Source: DASVSE01 sp036399715
Lineage (GTDB): Bacteria; Bacteroidota; Rhodothermia; Rhodothermales; Rubricoccaceae
DNA: 21,251 nt
Reading direction: 5' to 3'
NCBI GenBank assembly: GCA_036399715.1
Contig: DASWMO010000045.1
Coordinates: forward strand, 1-21,251
Part shown: positions 1 to 9,749 of the stretch, one piece after another
Layout: every line of letters starts with the position of its first letter
How positions within the stretch are numbered: the first letter of the stretch is position 1
Notes under the pieces: generated by a model
Database searches by the model: none
What the model saw: the letters and a program-made list of their open reading frames with translations, nothing else
Told to the model about the DNA's origin: nothing
Made by a program: the position numbers and the translations under genes

Positions 1-70
1 CAGAGAAGGCTCGGGCGACAGACTACGCACCCGCTGCGAGCCGCGCGACCAGGGAATCGGGCCGGGGCCT

Positions 71-89
71 GCACGGGCTCTTCCCGTGC
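71..89. other. Short hairpin upstream of the sprA promoter
   Basis: Perfect 7-bp inverted repeat GCACGGG / CCCGTGC around the 5-nt loop CTCTT. It may be the terminator of a gene lying left of the window, because it sits just before the sprA promoter, but no T-run follows. I see no convincing coding sequence in positions 1-70. Confidence 0.35.
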
Positions 90-107
90 TGGGCACGCCC
101 GCGTCCC

Positions 108-138
108 TTGCCGTCTGGGAGGGGCCTCGGTAGCTTCA
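108..138 (+). promoter_or_regulatory. Candidate sprA promoter P1 (Bacteroidota type)
   Basis: TTG at 108-110, a 20-nt spacer, then TAGCTTCA at 131-138. This fits the Bacteroidota vegetative promoter pattern (-33 TTTG/TTG, about 20 nt, -7 TAnnTTTG). The 13-mer CCTCGGTAGCTTC here (126-138 region) recurs exactly at the matching place upstream of atpD. A start here would give a leader of about 160 nt before the GTG at 304. Confidence 0.45.
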
Positions 139-224
139 CCCCGTTCCCGGCCCGCCGCCGGCGCCGCGCCGCGTGGACGGTTCGGCCCTCTCTAACCCAC
201 CTGGGCCCCGATCGACGCGTTCGC

Positions 225-234
225 TACGTTTTTG
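225..234 (+). promoter_or_regulatory. Candidate sprA promoter P2 (-7 element)
   Basis: TACGTTTTTG resembles the Bacteroidota -7 element TAnnTTTG. The matching -33 element is poor: only CTG at 201-203, 21 nt upstream. If used, transcription would begin near 240, after the TTG codon at 232, which would leave the GTG at 304 as the translation start. Confidence 0.3.
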
Positions 235-303
235 CCGTCTCCCGTTGCTCGCCTTCCGCGTCCGCCCGGGGACTGCGGCCGGCGTCCAGCCGAGCCCTCC
301 GCC

Positions 304-3300
304 GTGCACGCGTCGTCCCCGCTTCGTCACCTTGCCGCCCTCGGCGCGCTCGCCGCCGCCGCGTTCGTGGGGCTGGCCGTCCACGCCGACACGGCCGAGG
401 CGGGCCCGGGTGCCGGCCGGCCCGCCCGATGGGCCATCGCCGCGGACACGACCGACTCGACGCGAACGGCCGACTCGCTGCGCGCGGTCGCGGCGTTCGA
501 GGCGGGCGACCTCGGCCTCGCGGACTCCCTCTTCGCCGCGCTCGGCGACCGCGCCGTTCTGCGCCCCAGCGCCGTGCCCGGCGACACGGTCGTCCCGGCG
601 CCGATCGCCGCGGCAGACACCGTCATCGCCGACACGACCGTCGCCGGGCGGGCCGTCGCCGACACGTTTGCCGTTGCGGTCCGGCCTGTGATGCTCGCCG
701 CGGCCGATCCCGATGCCCCGGCCGACACCGTCCGGACGGACACGACGCGGCGGGCGCTCGAGTACCTCCCCGGCATTCCGACCACCGGAACCGGCGTCGC
801 GTCCGTCGAGCGGCGCCTGCCCGGCATCCGCGGCACGCGCGGTGGCTACTGGCAGCGGCAGACCACGCTGGACAGCACGGAGTACACCTACACCGTCCGT
901 GAGTCCATCGGCGGCGAGGACGTGCGCGTGCCGGCGATCCTCACGCTGGAGCAGTTTGTCGCCGCGCAGCGCCGCGCGTCGCTCCAGACCGGCTTCCGGA
1001 CGCTCGCGACGCAGCGCGCCGACCGCGGCCGACGCCGCGCGGGCGTCGGCATCACCGTGGACATCCCCGGCGGCGAGCAGTCCGCCTTCCGGACGCTCTT
1101 CGGCAAGAACGAGGTCGACCTGACCGTCAACGGCCGTTCCAACGTCAACCTCGGCGTGGCGTACAACCAGAGTGACCTCCAGGACGCGATCTCGGCCCGC
1201 CCCGGCGGCTCGCTCGCGCCGGACTTCGCGCAGGAGCTCAACCTCAACGTCGCCGGGACGATCGGCGACAAGCTCCGGATCAACGTCAACTACGACACCG
1301 AGTCGCAGTTCAACTTCGAGAACCAGGTCTCGCTCGTCTACACCGGCTACGAGGACGACATCATCCAGCGCATCGAGGCTGGAAACGTGCTCCTCCAGAC
1401 ACCGTCCGAGCTGATCCAGGGTGGGCAGCGCCTCTTCGGCCTCCGAACGGACCTCCGCTTCGGGCCGCTCGCGCTCACGGCCGTCGCGAGCCAGCAGGAC
1501 GCCGAGACGTCCGAGGTCGTCATCGAGGGCGGCTCGCAGGCGACGCCGTTCTCGATCCCGCCGACGGACTACGAGGACAACACGCACTTCTTCCTCGCCT
1601 ACGCCTTCCACAACACGTGGGACGGCGCGCACGTCGAGCCGGGCACGCGCACGCTCCCGCCGGGCTTCCGCGAGATCGTCGGCATCGAGGTCTTCCGCCA
1701 CGACCAGAGCGTCCTCGGGACACCCGCGCCGGGCGACGAGATCATCACGGCCGTCGCCCTCGCAGACCTCGCCGAGCCCGGCGGGACCGCCCCGACGCCC
1801 GAGGGCCGCGAGACCGGCCTCTCGGTCCTGCGCGGCGGCCGCGCCTACCTCGCGCAGTTCTCAGGGCCGGGTCAGGACCCCTTCCGCGACACGCCGCTTC
1901 CGGACTCGCTCATCGACGTCTACTCGGAGGCCGACCTCGACCGCATCCGGACGGACCTCCAACTCAGCCCCGCTGCCTACGGCGTCCCGCCCGGCGGCTC
2001 GGCCAGCGGCGCCTTCCGTCGCCTCCGCCGTGACATCGACTTCACGTTCGACGCCCAGCTCGGCACACTCTCGCTGACGTCCGCGCTCCAGGAGAACGAC
2101 TTTCTCGCCGTCGCCTACCAGTACCGCCTCAACGACGCCGCCGGGACCATCGTGACCGTCGGCGACTTCGGGGAGACCCGCAACGCCGCTCAGGAGCGGA
2201 GCGTGCTGAAGCTGCTCCGCGCCGACCGGCCGGTGCCGGCGCAGCCCACGTGGGACCTCACGATGCGCAACATCTACCGCATCGGTGGGCGCTCGCTCAC
2301 GCCGACGGCCTTCACGCTCGGCCTGACCTACGAGGCCTCCGGCGGCGCCCCGTCCACCGAGTTTCCCGACATCACGTTCGGCAACGCGCAGACGCTCCTG
2401 CAGGTCCTCGGCCTCGACCGGACCAACATCCAGGGCGACCCGACGCCGGACGAACTGTTCGACTTCTCGAACGGCCTCACCGTCAACGCCGAGAGCGGTC
2501 GCATCATCTTCCCCGTCCGCCAGCCCTTCGGCGACTTTCTCGACCGCCTCATCCGGGAGGGGCGGACCGTCTCGGGACAGACGATCGATCGTACCCCCCC
2601 GCCAAACGGCACGCTCGCCGAGGCGGCCACGCGCTACGCCTTTCCTCAGCTCTACACCACGGAAGCGTCTCTCGCCCGGACGCAGTTCCCGGCGCTGAGT
2701 CGCTACCGCATCGGCGGCGAGTTCCGCTCGGCCGCGCAGTCGGTCTTCAACGTCGGCTTCAACCTCGTCCAGGGGACCGTCCGCGTGACCTCGGGCGGCC
2801 AGCCGCTCGTCGAGAACACGGACTTCCGCGTCAACTACTCCGCCGGGACGGTCGAGATCGTCAACCCGGCGCTGCTCCAGAATGGCCGCCAGGTGCGCGT
2901 GCAGGTCGAGCAGAACCAGATCGTCGCCATCGGCTCCAAGACGCTGCTCGGGCTCCGCGCAGACTACCGCGTCGCCGAGAACACGACCTTCGGCGCGACG
3001 CTGATGCGCCTCTCCGAGCGCCCGCTCGTCGACAAGTTCAACATCGGCACCGAGGCCATCGACAACACGGTCCTCGGCTTCGACGCGCGCTACATCGCCG
3101 AGCCGCGCTGGATCACGCGCGCGCTCGACTTTCTGCCGCTGCTCCAGACGCGCGCCCCGAGCCGCGTCGAGCTCCGCGGCGAGTTCGCGCGCCTCAACCC
3201 CGGCCACCCGCAGACGCTCGCCTTCAGCCAGACCGTCCGCCGCCTCGCCGACGACGGCGACGTCGAACTGCCCGAGGACGAACTGCGCGGCCTCTCGTAC

Positions 3301-6300
3301 GTCGACGATTTCGAGGGCTCTGAGAACGCCTACAGCCAGCTCGGCGACGCCGGCGGGTGGCGCATCGCGGGCCCGCCCGTGACGTCCGGCCCCGAGGGTT
3401 CCATCACGCCCGGCATCGAACTCACGCAGCCCGAGCAGGTCGGCGACCCGCGCTACCGCCACAACTGGCGCGGCCTCTTCGCGTGGTACGCCCTCAACGA
3501 GGCCGCGTACACCGAGTTCAACCGCGCCGGTCTGCTCACGCACGCGACGCAGCCGCTCGCCGCCCGCGACCTCTTCCCGGACCGCTACCGCAACGTCACC
3601 GGCACGAATGGCGAGGCGACGCGGCCGCTGGGCCTGCTGGACCTCTACTTCGACCCCACGCGCCGCGGGCCGTACAACTACAACAACGACCTCGGCGGCG
3701 TCTTCGCCGCCAACCCGCGCGACGTCTGGGGCGGCATGATCCGCCAGCTCCCCGGCAACTACTCGAACTTCGCGGGCCAGAACAACGTCGAGTTTATCGA
3801 GATGATCGTCGCCGCGGTCGGCGGCCGCGATGGGACCGAGGACATCGGGGACAGCGCGCGCCTCTACATCGACCTCGGCGAGCTCAACGAGGACGTCGTG
3901 CCGGACCGCTACAACTCGGGCGAGGACGGCCTCCGCGATCCCAACGCCGTCACGCCGGGCGACCTGACGCCGTTCGGGCGCCGCTCGCTGAGCCCGCTCA
4001 GCGGCAGCATCGACGTGTTCGAGTCCGGCCGGACCGAGGACCTCGGCCTCGACGGCCTGCCGTCGCAGGAAGGCGATGTCGTCGAGGGCGGAACGCCGTA
4101 CCCCGCCGCCCTCGCCGAGACCAACTTCTTCCGCTTCTTCCTCGACTCGAACCTCCCCGCCGCCGAGCGCGCCCGGGCCAACGACGACCCTTCGGGCGAC
4201 GACTACCACCACTTCCGCGACGGGCCCTACTTCGACGACGCCAGCCGCTTCCCCCTCCCGGCCGCCCCCGGCCAGCCGGCCGGCGCGAGCGTGCAGGAGC
4301 GCTACGGGCAGTACCTGCCGGCCTTCGAGCTCAACTCCGTGCAGGCGCAGTCCGACATCGCGCGCTCGGGTCAGGACGGCATCTCGACGCTGCCCAATAC
4401 CGAGGACCTCGACGGCGACCTCTCGGCGGACCTCGCGGACGCCTACCACCGCTACGAAATCCCCCTCGACCGTGCGGGCCTGCTCGCGAGCCCGTTCTTC
4501 CAGAACGTGATCCCGATCGAGACCGGCCGCTCGGCGGGTGAGACCTACTACCTGCTCCGCATCCCGGTCCGGACCGAGAACCGCAGGACGGTCGGGCTCG
4601 ACCGCGACAACTTCTCGCGCATCAGCACGGTCCGCGTCTGGACGACCGGCCACGACCGCCCGGCAACGATCCGCATCCCGTCGTTCCAACTCGTCGGCAG
4701 CCCGTGGCTGCAGTCCACGCGCGTCGGGACAGCCGAGGACGTCGTCGGGACGCCGCCGGGCCCCGACCCGCGCCTCTTCGTCGCGACGGTCAACAACGAG
4801 GAGTCACCGACGACGTACGCCCGCCCGCGGCAGGCCGTCTACCGGACGACCGCGCAGGCGTCCGTCGGCGGGACGGCCGGTGGCCTCGCTCGCGAGCAGG
4901 CGCTCGTCCTCCGCGCCGAGACGCTCGCCGACGGACGCACGGCCGGCATCCAGCGCTCGTACACCACACGCCCGCTGGACCTCACGCGCTACCAGAACCT
5001 CCGGATGTACGTCCACGGCCACGGCTTCGAGCGCTCGGACTCGATGCGCGTCGTGATCCGCATCGGCGACGACGAGACGGAGAACTACTACGAGTACGAG
5101 CAGCCGATCTACCCGTTCGAGCTCGACGACGCCGCCCGGATCACGGTCGACGACGTCCGCGCGGACAGCCTCTGGCAGACCGCCACAGCGGCCCGGTCGG
5201 ACCGCAACTCAGTCAACATCCTTCTCTCGGAGCTCAACAAGCTCAAGGTGGCCCGCGACGCCGCCGGCGCCGCGCTCGACGAGGTCTATCCCCGCGCCGG
5301 CAGCCCGGCAGCTCGGCCGGACGGGGCGCCGCCGGGCGCGCGCATCTCGATCCGCGGCCAGCCCTCGATCCAGGACGTCCGCTCGGTCGTGCTCGGCGTC
5401 CGCAACGGCGTCGGCGGCCGCGTGACGCCCGTGGACACCGTCGAGGTGTGGTACAACGAGCTCCGCGTGAGCGGCTACGACGAAGAGGCCGGCGCGTCGG
5501 GCTTCCTCGTCGCCAACGTCACGCTGGCCGACATCGGAGCCGTACAGGCGCGCTTCTCGCAGACGCAGGACGGCTTCGGCGGCCTCTCGGGCGGCCTCGG
5601 CGAGCGCGAGTTCGCCGACCGCACGGCGGTCTCGCTCACCTCCAGCTTCAACCTGCACCGCCTGCTGCCGGCGCGCTTCGGGTGGTCGATCCCCGTCAGC
5701 TACTCGCTGACGGCCAACGAGGCCACGCCGCGGTACGACCCGCGCCGCGGCGACATCCGCCTGACGGACCTCGTCGAGCAGACACTCGACGACTCGACGG
5801 CGAATGCCCCGCCGCAGGCGGAGCGCGAGATCACGGCCGCGTCCATCGTCGAGCGCGCGCAGACGGTCACGGGCACGCGCAACTTCCGCGTCCAGTTCTC
5901 CAAGACCGGCAGCCGCTCGCCGTGGCTGCGCTACACCCTCGACGGCCTCTCGGCGGCGTACTCATCCACGGCGCAGACCGCCCGCGACCCGTCCAACGCC
6001 TTCAACGACGCCGACTCGTGGGCGGCGAACCTCAACTACCGCGTCGCGGTCCCGCGGCCCAAGACGGTCCTGCCGTTCTGGTTCACGCGCGGGATCCCGC
6101 TCGTGCGCGCGCTCTCGGGGCTGCGCCTGAACGTGCTCCCGCAGACGGTCAGCTTCGCGACGGACGCCCGCCGCAACATGTCGCAGATCCAGACGCGCCT
6201 CGTGACTGAGACGCTCGGCGAGCCCGACTCCGTCCGGGCCTTCCGCACGCGCACGCGGCGGACGCAGCTCTTCGACCACGGCCGCCAGACGGACCTCCAG

Positions 6301-8274
6301 TACAACCCCTTCCCGTTCCTCCAGCTCGGCTACGGCTCGAACACGGACCAAGACCTCGGCGCGGCGGGCCAGAACGAGTCCTTCCGGATCCTCGTCCGCG
6401 ATGCGACGGGGCGTTACCAGACATTCAACATCAGCCCCGAGGCCGCCCGCGACTCGAACAGCGTCGTCCGCCAGTTCTTCGGGATCGACAACAGCGCCCT
6501 CGCCTACAGCGGGCTCACCGTTCTCGGCGGGCAGGAGCTCGGCGTCGTCCCGGCCGGCCAGGTTCTCGCCGGCATCCTCTCGGGTGAGCGCGACGTCCGG
6601 ACGCGGTCGTACTCGCAGTCGCTCACGGCGGCGCTGCGCGTGAGTACGGCGCGCGTGCGGTGGCTCTCGTGGATCCGCCCGCAGGCGATCAGCTACCAGG
6701 CCGCTTACCAGTGGTCCGACATCCCGATCGCGTCGCAGCCCCTGCTCGACGTCTCGGGCGCCGGGACGCGCGTGCAGCTTCAGACGGGCCTCCAGCTCGT
6801 CCCGACCGAGTTCTGGCGTCTCTTCCCGTTCTACCGCCGCATCGAGGCGGGCGCCGGGCGCGGCCCGGGCGGCGGGCGCGGCCGTCAGCCGGCCCCGACC
6901 GACACGTCGGGCGCGCGGCGCGGGTTCAACCCGGCGTCCATCGGGCGCGGACTCTTTCTCGCCGCGACCGGCCTGACCGACGTCTCCGTCACGTACCGCG
7001 GATCGTTCTCGTCCAGCGCCGGCGGCCTCGTCGGCGACAGCTACAGCCTGCTCTCGGGCCTGACAGGCGCGGCGCCGGGCATCGGCTACCGCCTCGGGTT
7101 GGTCCGCTCGCTGCCCCTCGACCGCCGCCTGACGGATCCGACGGTCAACCTACAGTACAACGACCTGCTCGAAGACCGCCACGCCATCGACGCCCGCACG
7201 ACCGTCGAGCCGTTCCCGCAGCTCCGCATCGGCCTGACGTGGCAGACGTCGTTCGGCGCGACGGCGCGCCTGCCGTATGCCTTCACGGACGGCGGCGGCG
7301 TGACGGCCCTCCCGGCCGAGCGCATCGGCTCGGGCGAGTCCACGATCTACGCCTTCGGCGGGTCCTACGAGTCCCTGCTCGCCCGGCACACCCAGCGCTT
7401 CCTCGACGACACCAACGGCGGCACGCCGGGCGCGAGTTACGAGTCCGAGTTCCTGCTCCGGACCGGCATCGCCGCGGACTTCCAGTCCGAGTTCGCGCAC
7501 GGCCTCGGCGCGTTCGGGCCGCGGGGCCTGTTCCCGATCCCCGTCCCGGGCTGGGACATCTCGTACTCCGGGCTGGGCAACCTGCCGCTCGTGCGGCGCA
7601 TCGCGCAGCAGATCACGCTCCGGCATAACTACTCGGCGACGAGCCGCTCGGACTACGCGACGTTCTTCGCGACCGACAACCAGCTGCGGCCGGTCGAGGT
7701 CGCCGGCGGCGGGATCGTGAACCTCACCGCCTCCCCGGCGGACGCAGGCCTCGGGTCGGCCGAGCCCAACGTGATCACGGTCAACGAGCGCTTCCAGCCG
7801 CTGCTCGGCGCGTCGGTCGGCCTCCGCGGCGGCATCCAGACGGACGTCACGTGGAACCGTTCGAACCTCTTCACGCTTCAGGCGACCTCGGCGCAGGTCA
7901 CCGAGAAGAACATCGAGGAGATCCAGGTCCAGTTCAGCTATGCCAAGACGGGCCTGCGCCTGCTCGGCCTGCGGCGGCTCAACAACAACCTTCGCCTCTC
8001 GCTCTCGGCGTCCTACGGGACCGACAACACGGTCCTGCGAAACATGCGCGCGGATCTGCTGAACGTGCTCGCCGGCCGCGACCCGGACGAGGTCGCGGCG
8101 GTGTCGCAGCGCCGCCTGCAGCTCTTCCCGCGGATCAGCTACACGATCTCGAACCAGGTCACGGCGGACGTCTTCGTCCGCTACGAGCGCTCCAACCCGA
8201 CCGGCGGCCCCAACGCCTTCGCGACGCGCAAGGTGGACGGCGGCGTCAGCCTCCGCATCCTGTTCTCGAACTGA
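304..8274 (+). CDS. sprA: SprA, outer-membrane translocon of the type IX secretion system
   Basis: SprA is the very large beta-barrel through which the type IX secretion system exports proteins across the outer membrane; in gliding relatives it is also needed for motility. The protein is 2656 aa, a little longer than the roughly 2400 aa of Flavobacterium SprA. A GTG start at 304 places a signal peptide at residues 1-28 (hydrophobic LAALGALAAAAFVGLAV, cleavage near VHA-DT). A longer reading from TTG at 232 would bury it behind a Pro/Arg-rich extension. Family signatures are FGKNEVDLTVNG (about residue 269), IGDKLRINVNYDTESQFNFE (about 319-340) and YEDDIIQRIEAGNV (about 349). The long remainder alternates strand-like segments typical of a barrel. 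Residues near 40-170 are rich in Asp-Thr pairs, and about 2183-2209 are a Gly/Arg/Pro-rich insertion. The family assignment is firm; the start is less certain. Confidence 0.95.
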   Translation: MHASSPLRHLAALGALAAAAFVGLAVHADTAEAGPGAGRPARWAIAADTTDSTRTADSLRAVAAFEAGDLGLADSLFAALGDRAVLRPSAVPGDTVVPAPIAAADTVIADTTVAGRAVADTFAVAVRPVMLAAADPDAPADTVRTDTTRRALEYLPGIPTTGTGVASVERRLPGIRGTRGGYWQRQTTLDSTEYTYTVRESIGGEDVRVPAILTLEQFVAAQRRASLQTGFRTLATQRADRGRRRAGVGITVDIPGGEQSAFRTLFGKNEVDLTVNGRSNVNLGVAYNQSDLQDAISARPGGSLAPDFAQELNLNVAGTIGDKLRINVNYDTESQFNFENQVSLVYTGYEDDIIQRIEAGNVLLQTPSELIQGGQRLFGLRTDLRFGPLALTAVASQQDAETSEVVIEGGSQATPFSIPPTDYEDNTHFFLAYAFHNTWDGAHVEPGTRTLPPGFREIVGIEVFRHDQSVLGTPAPGDEIITAVALADLAEPGGTAPTPEGRETGLSVLRGGRAYLAQFSGPGQDPFRDTPLPDSLIDVYSEADLDRIRTDLQLSPAAYGVPPGGSASGAFRRLRRDIDFTFDAQLGTLSLTSALQENDFLAVAYQYRLNDAAGTIVTVGDFGETRNAAQERSVLKLLRADRPVPAQPTWDLTMRNIYRIGGRSLTPTAFTLGLTYEASGGAPSTEFPDITFGNAQTLLQVLGLDRTNIQGDPTPDELFDFSNGLTVNAESGRIIFPVRQPFGDFLDRLIREGRTVSGQTIDRTPPPNGTLAEAATRYAFPQLYTTEASLARTQFPALSRYRIGGEFRSAAQSVFNVGFNLVQGTVRVTSGGQPLVENTDFRVNYSAGTVEIVNPALLQNGRQVRVQVEQNQIVAIGSKTLLGLRADYRVAENTTFGATLMRLSERPLVDKFNIGTEAIDNTVLGFDARYIAEPRWITRALDFLPLLQTRAPSRVELRGEFARLNPGHPQTLAFSQTVRRLADDGDVELPEDELRGLSYVDDFEGSENAYSQLGDAGGWRIAGPPVTSGPEGSITPGIELTQPEQVGDPRYRHNWRGLFAWYALNEAAYTEFNRAGLLTHATQPLAARDLFPDRYRNVTGTNGEATRPLGLLDLYFDPTRRGPYNYNNDLGGVFAANPRDVWGGMIRQLPGNYSNFAGQNNVEFIEMIVAAVGGRDGTEDIGDSARLYIDLGELNEDVVPDRYNSGEDGLRDPNAVTPGDLTPFGRRSLSPLSGSIDVFESGRTEDLGLDGLPSQEGDVVEGGTPYPAALAETNFFRFFLDSNLPAAERARANDDPSGDDYHHFRDGPYFDDASRFPLPAAPGQPAGASVQERYGQYLPAFELNSVQAQSDIARSGQDGISTLPNTEDLDGDLSADLADAYHRYEIPLDRAGLLASPFFQNVIPIETGRSAGETYYLLRIPVRTENRRTVGLDRDNFSRISTVRVWTTGHDRPATIRIPSFQLVGSPWLQSTRVGTAEDVVGTPPGPDPRLFVATVNNEESPTTYARPRQAVYRTTAQASVGGTAGGLAREQALVLRAETLADGRTAGIQRSYTTRPLDLTRYQNLRMYVHGHGFERSDSMRVVIRIGDDETENYYEYEQPIYPFELDDAARITVDDVRADSLWQTATAARSDRNSVNILLSELNKLKVARDAAGAALDEVYPRAGSPAARPDGAPPGARISIRGQPSIQDVRSVVLGVRNGVGGRVTPVDTVEVWYNELRVSGYDEEAGASGFLVANVTLADIGAVQARFSQTQDGFGGLSGGLGEREFADRTAVSLTSSFNLHRLLPARFGWSIPVSYSLTANEATPRYDPRRGDIRLTDLVEQTLDDSTANAPPQAEREITAASIVERAQTVTGTRNFRVQFSKTGSRSPWLRYTLDGLSAAYSSTAQTARDPSNAFNDADSWAANLNYRVAVPRPKTVLPFWFTRGIPLVRALSGLRLNVLPQTVSFATDARRNMSQIQTRLVTETLGEPDSVRAFRTRTRRTQLFDHGRQTDLQYNPFPFLQLGYGSNTDQDLGAAGQNESFRILVRDATGRYQTFNISPEAARDSNSVVRQFFGIDNSALAYSGLTVLGGQELGVVPAGQVLAGILSGERDVRTRSYSQSLTAALRVSTARVRWLSWIRPQAISYQAAYQWSDIPIASQPLLDVSGAGTRVQLQTGLQLVPTEFWRLFPFYRRIEAGAGRGPGGGRGRQPAPTDTSGARRGFNPASIGRGLFLAATGLTDVSVTYRGSFSSSAGGLVGDSYSLLSGLTGAAPGIGYRLGLVRSLPLDRRLTDPTVNLQYNDLLEDRHAIDARTTVEPFPQLRIGLTWQTSFGATARLPYAFTDGGGVTALPAERIGSGESTIYAFGGSYESLLARHTQRFLDDTNGGTPGASYESEFLLRTGIAADFQSEFAHGLGAFGPRGLFPIPVPGWDISYSGLGNLPLVRRIAQQITLRHNYSATSRSDYATFFATDNQLRPVEVAGGGIVNLTASPADAGLGSAEPNVITVNERFQPLLGASVGLRGGIQTDVTWNRSNLFTLQATSAQVTEKNIEEIQVQFSYAKTGLRLLGLRRLNNNLRLSLSASYGTDNTVLRNMRADLLNVLAGRDPDEVAAVSQRRLQLFPRISYTISNQVTADVFVRYERSNPTGGPNAFATRKVDGGVSLRILFSN

Positions 8275-8358
8275 GGTCGGAAGTCGGGAGTTGACATCAG
8301 GAGACGCCACACAACGCGGCCTGGCCGCCTGAGCGTCCGCACGTTCCAGCTCTCCCGT

Positions 8359-9141
8359 ATGCAGCGCCTCGACGTGTTCCCCCTCGGCCGCGTGCCGTAC
8401 GCCGAGGCGCTCGCGTTCCAGCGGCGGCTCCAGGCGGAGCTCGTCGCCGCCCGGCACGAGGCCGGCGGGCCGGCCCACGCGCTCCTCGTCGTCGAGCACG
8501 ACCCCGTGTTCACGCTCGGCGCCTCGGGCGACGCCGCGAATGTCCTCGTCTCCGAAGCCGACCTCGCCGCCCGCGGCGCGACGTTCGCCCGAACCGACCG
8601 CGGCGGCGACGTGACGTTCCACGGCCCGGGCCAGACCGTCGCTTACCCGATCCTCGACCTGGGCCGCCTCGCGACGCCGGGGGGCAAGCCCCTCCGCGAC
8701 CTCCACCGCTACCTCCGCGCGCTCGAAGACGCCGTCGTCGCAACGTGCGCAGGCGTTGGTGTCGCAGCCGGACGCGTCGCCGGGCGGACGGGCGTCTGGG
8801 TCGGGCCGGACGCGCGCGGGCCCGAGCGCAAGGTCTGCGCGATGGGCATCCGCTGCAGCCGCTGGGTGACGATGCACGGCCTCGCGCTCAACGTCACGAC
8901 GGACCTCGCGTGGTTCGACCTCGTCGTCCCGTGCGGCATCGCGGACCGCGGCGTGACGTCGCTCGAGCGCGAGGTGACCGGGCCACTCGACCGAACGCAG
9001 ATCGACGCCGACCTCGTGCGGCACCTCGCGCACCACGTCGGCGCCATCGCGACGGTCCACGCGGACGGCCCGGCCGCGCTCGCGGCGCGTCTCGCCGGTG
9101 CCCCGTCGGAGATTCCCCGGACGGCGGAGCCCGCCGCGTGA
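8359..9141 (+). CDS. lipB: Lipoyl(octanoyl) transferase LipB
   Basis: LipB moves octanoate from acyl carrier protein to the lipoyl domains of 2-oxoacid dehydrogenases and the glycine cleavage H protein; it is cytosolic and comes before LipA. The protein is 260 aa, slightly longer than usual because of a C-terminal Ala/Pro-rich tail. Visible motifs are RGGDVTFHGPGQ (81-92), GVWV (145-148), the catalytic lysine K158 in RKVCAMGI and the acyl-binding cysteine C192 in VVPCGI. The 34-residue spacing between these two equals that of the E. coli pair K135/C169. The ATG at 8359 is preceded by a pyrimidine-rich leader (CTCTCCCGT), not a Shine-Dalgarno sequence. It lies 84 nt after sprA on the same strand, so co-transcription is possible. 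TTGACA at 8291 has no matching -10. Confidence 0.95.
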   Translation: MQRLDVFPLGRVPYAEALAFQRRLQAELVAARHEAGGPAHALLVVEHDPVFTLGASGDAANVLVSEADLAARGATFARTDRGGDVTFHGPGQTVAYPILDLGRLATPGGKPLRDLHRYLRALEDAVVATCAGVGVAAGRVAGRTGVWVGPDARGPERKVCAMGIRCSRWVTMHGLALNVTTDLAWFDLVVPCGIADRGVTSLEREVTGPLDRTQIDADLVRHLAHHVGAIATVHADGPAALAARLAGAPSEIPRTAEPAA

Positions 9142-9215
9142 ACCCGCCGCCCGTGCGGGACGTGTAAACCTTTGGCGCGGCTGCCGGGCAGACGCCCTTT
9201 CGGCCGCCTCACCGC

Positions 9216-9246
9216 TTCCGCGGGCACGGCCGAAGTGCTAGGTTTC
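9216..9246 (+). promoter_or_regulatory. Promoter of the small acidic protein gene
   Basis: TTC at 9216-9218, a 20-nt spacer, then TAGGTTTC at 9239-9246, close to the Bacteroidota consensus TTG-N20-TAnnTTTG. Its place inside the upstream open frame argues that translation begins at the ATG at 9271, about 20 nt beyond the expected transcription start. Confidence 0.5.
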
Positions 9247-9270
9247 TGGCCTGCCCTCCCCGCGTCGCCC

Positions 9271-9684
9271 ATGTCCGCTTCCGACGACCTCAAGCGCGTG
9301 CTCGACGCTTCCACTCCCCGACCCGCCATGTCCCCGTTCAACTCCGACCAGTTCGCCCTCCAGCTTCTCGCCGAGGCCCTCTTCTACGACGAGGAGTACG
9401 GCGCGCTCGGCAACGTGAGCCTCATCGACCAGGAGAGCGTCCGCGAGAAGTTTCTCGCCTCCTACGACCCCGAGCGCGAGCTTTTCCTCATCGAGGAGGC
9501 CGTCGAGTGGGAAGACCTCGACGCCGACGAGGACGGCGAGGTGGACTACGCGCTCGCCGTCGACGGCAAGGAGTACAAGACGTTCGAGGAGCCCGAGGAG
9601 GCTGCCGAGGCGCTGCTCTCGCTCGCGAAGGAGCACAACCTCGCGCCGAGCTTCATGATCCTTTTCGAGGAGGACGCGGCCTAG
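9271..9684 (+). CDS. Small acidic protein of unknown function with an EF-hand-like acidic loop
   Basis: I do not recognise the family. From the ATG at 9271 the protein is 137 aa, strongly acidic, without signal peptide or membrane segment, so probably cytosolic. Residues 24-63 look helical (DQFALQLLAEALFYDEEYG). Residues 84-92 read DADEDGEVD, which resembles the first nine positions of an EF-hand calcium loop (DxDxDG), but position 12 is Leu rather than Glu. The C-terminal part (96-125) has a strand-turn-helix look ending in EEPEEAAEALLSLAKEH. The reading frame stays open upstream to 9172, but a promoter lies in that stretch, so I reject the longer form. An alternative start is the ATG at 9328. 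It has its own promoter and a terminator, so it is probably monocistronic. Confidence 0.8.
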   Translation: MSASDDLKRVLDASTPRPAMSPFNSDQFALQLLAEALFYDEEYGALGNVSLIDQESVREKFLASYDPERELFLIEEAVEWEDLDADEDGEVDYALAVDGKEYKTFEEPEEAAEALLSLAKEHNLAPSFMILFEEDAA

Positions 9685-9711
9685 CCCGTCGCCTCGACCA
9701 GATCGACCCCG

Positions 9712-9744
9712 TCCGGGCCGCGGCACCTCGTGCGGCGGCCCGGG
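9712..9744. terminator. Two-way terminator hairpin between convergent genes
   Basis: A 9-bp GC stem CCGGGCCGC (9713-9721) pairs with GCGGCCCGG (9735-9743). One G-G mismatch is followed by a further 4-bp stem (GCAC/GTGC) closing on a 3-nt loop. It sits between the stop of the plus-strand acidic protein (9684) and the stop of the minus-strand DUF423 gene (9750). Flanking T content is low (GCGTTTA on the right), so termination may depend mainly on the stem. Confidence 0.6.
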
Positions 9745-9749
9745 TGCGT

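Noticed and set aside
232..303. TTG start for sprA
   Set aside because: It adds 24 Pro/Arg-rich residues before the signal peptide and lies inside a promoter-like element. GTG at 304 is followed directly by a normal signal sequence.
9167..9177. Promoter-like TAAACCTTTG after lipB
   Set aside because: The gap between TA and TTTG is four bases rather than two, and the better TAGGTTTC element at 9239 has the right spacing to the gene start.
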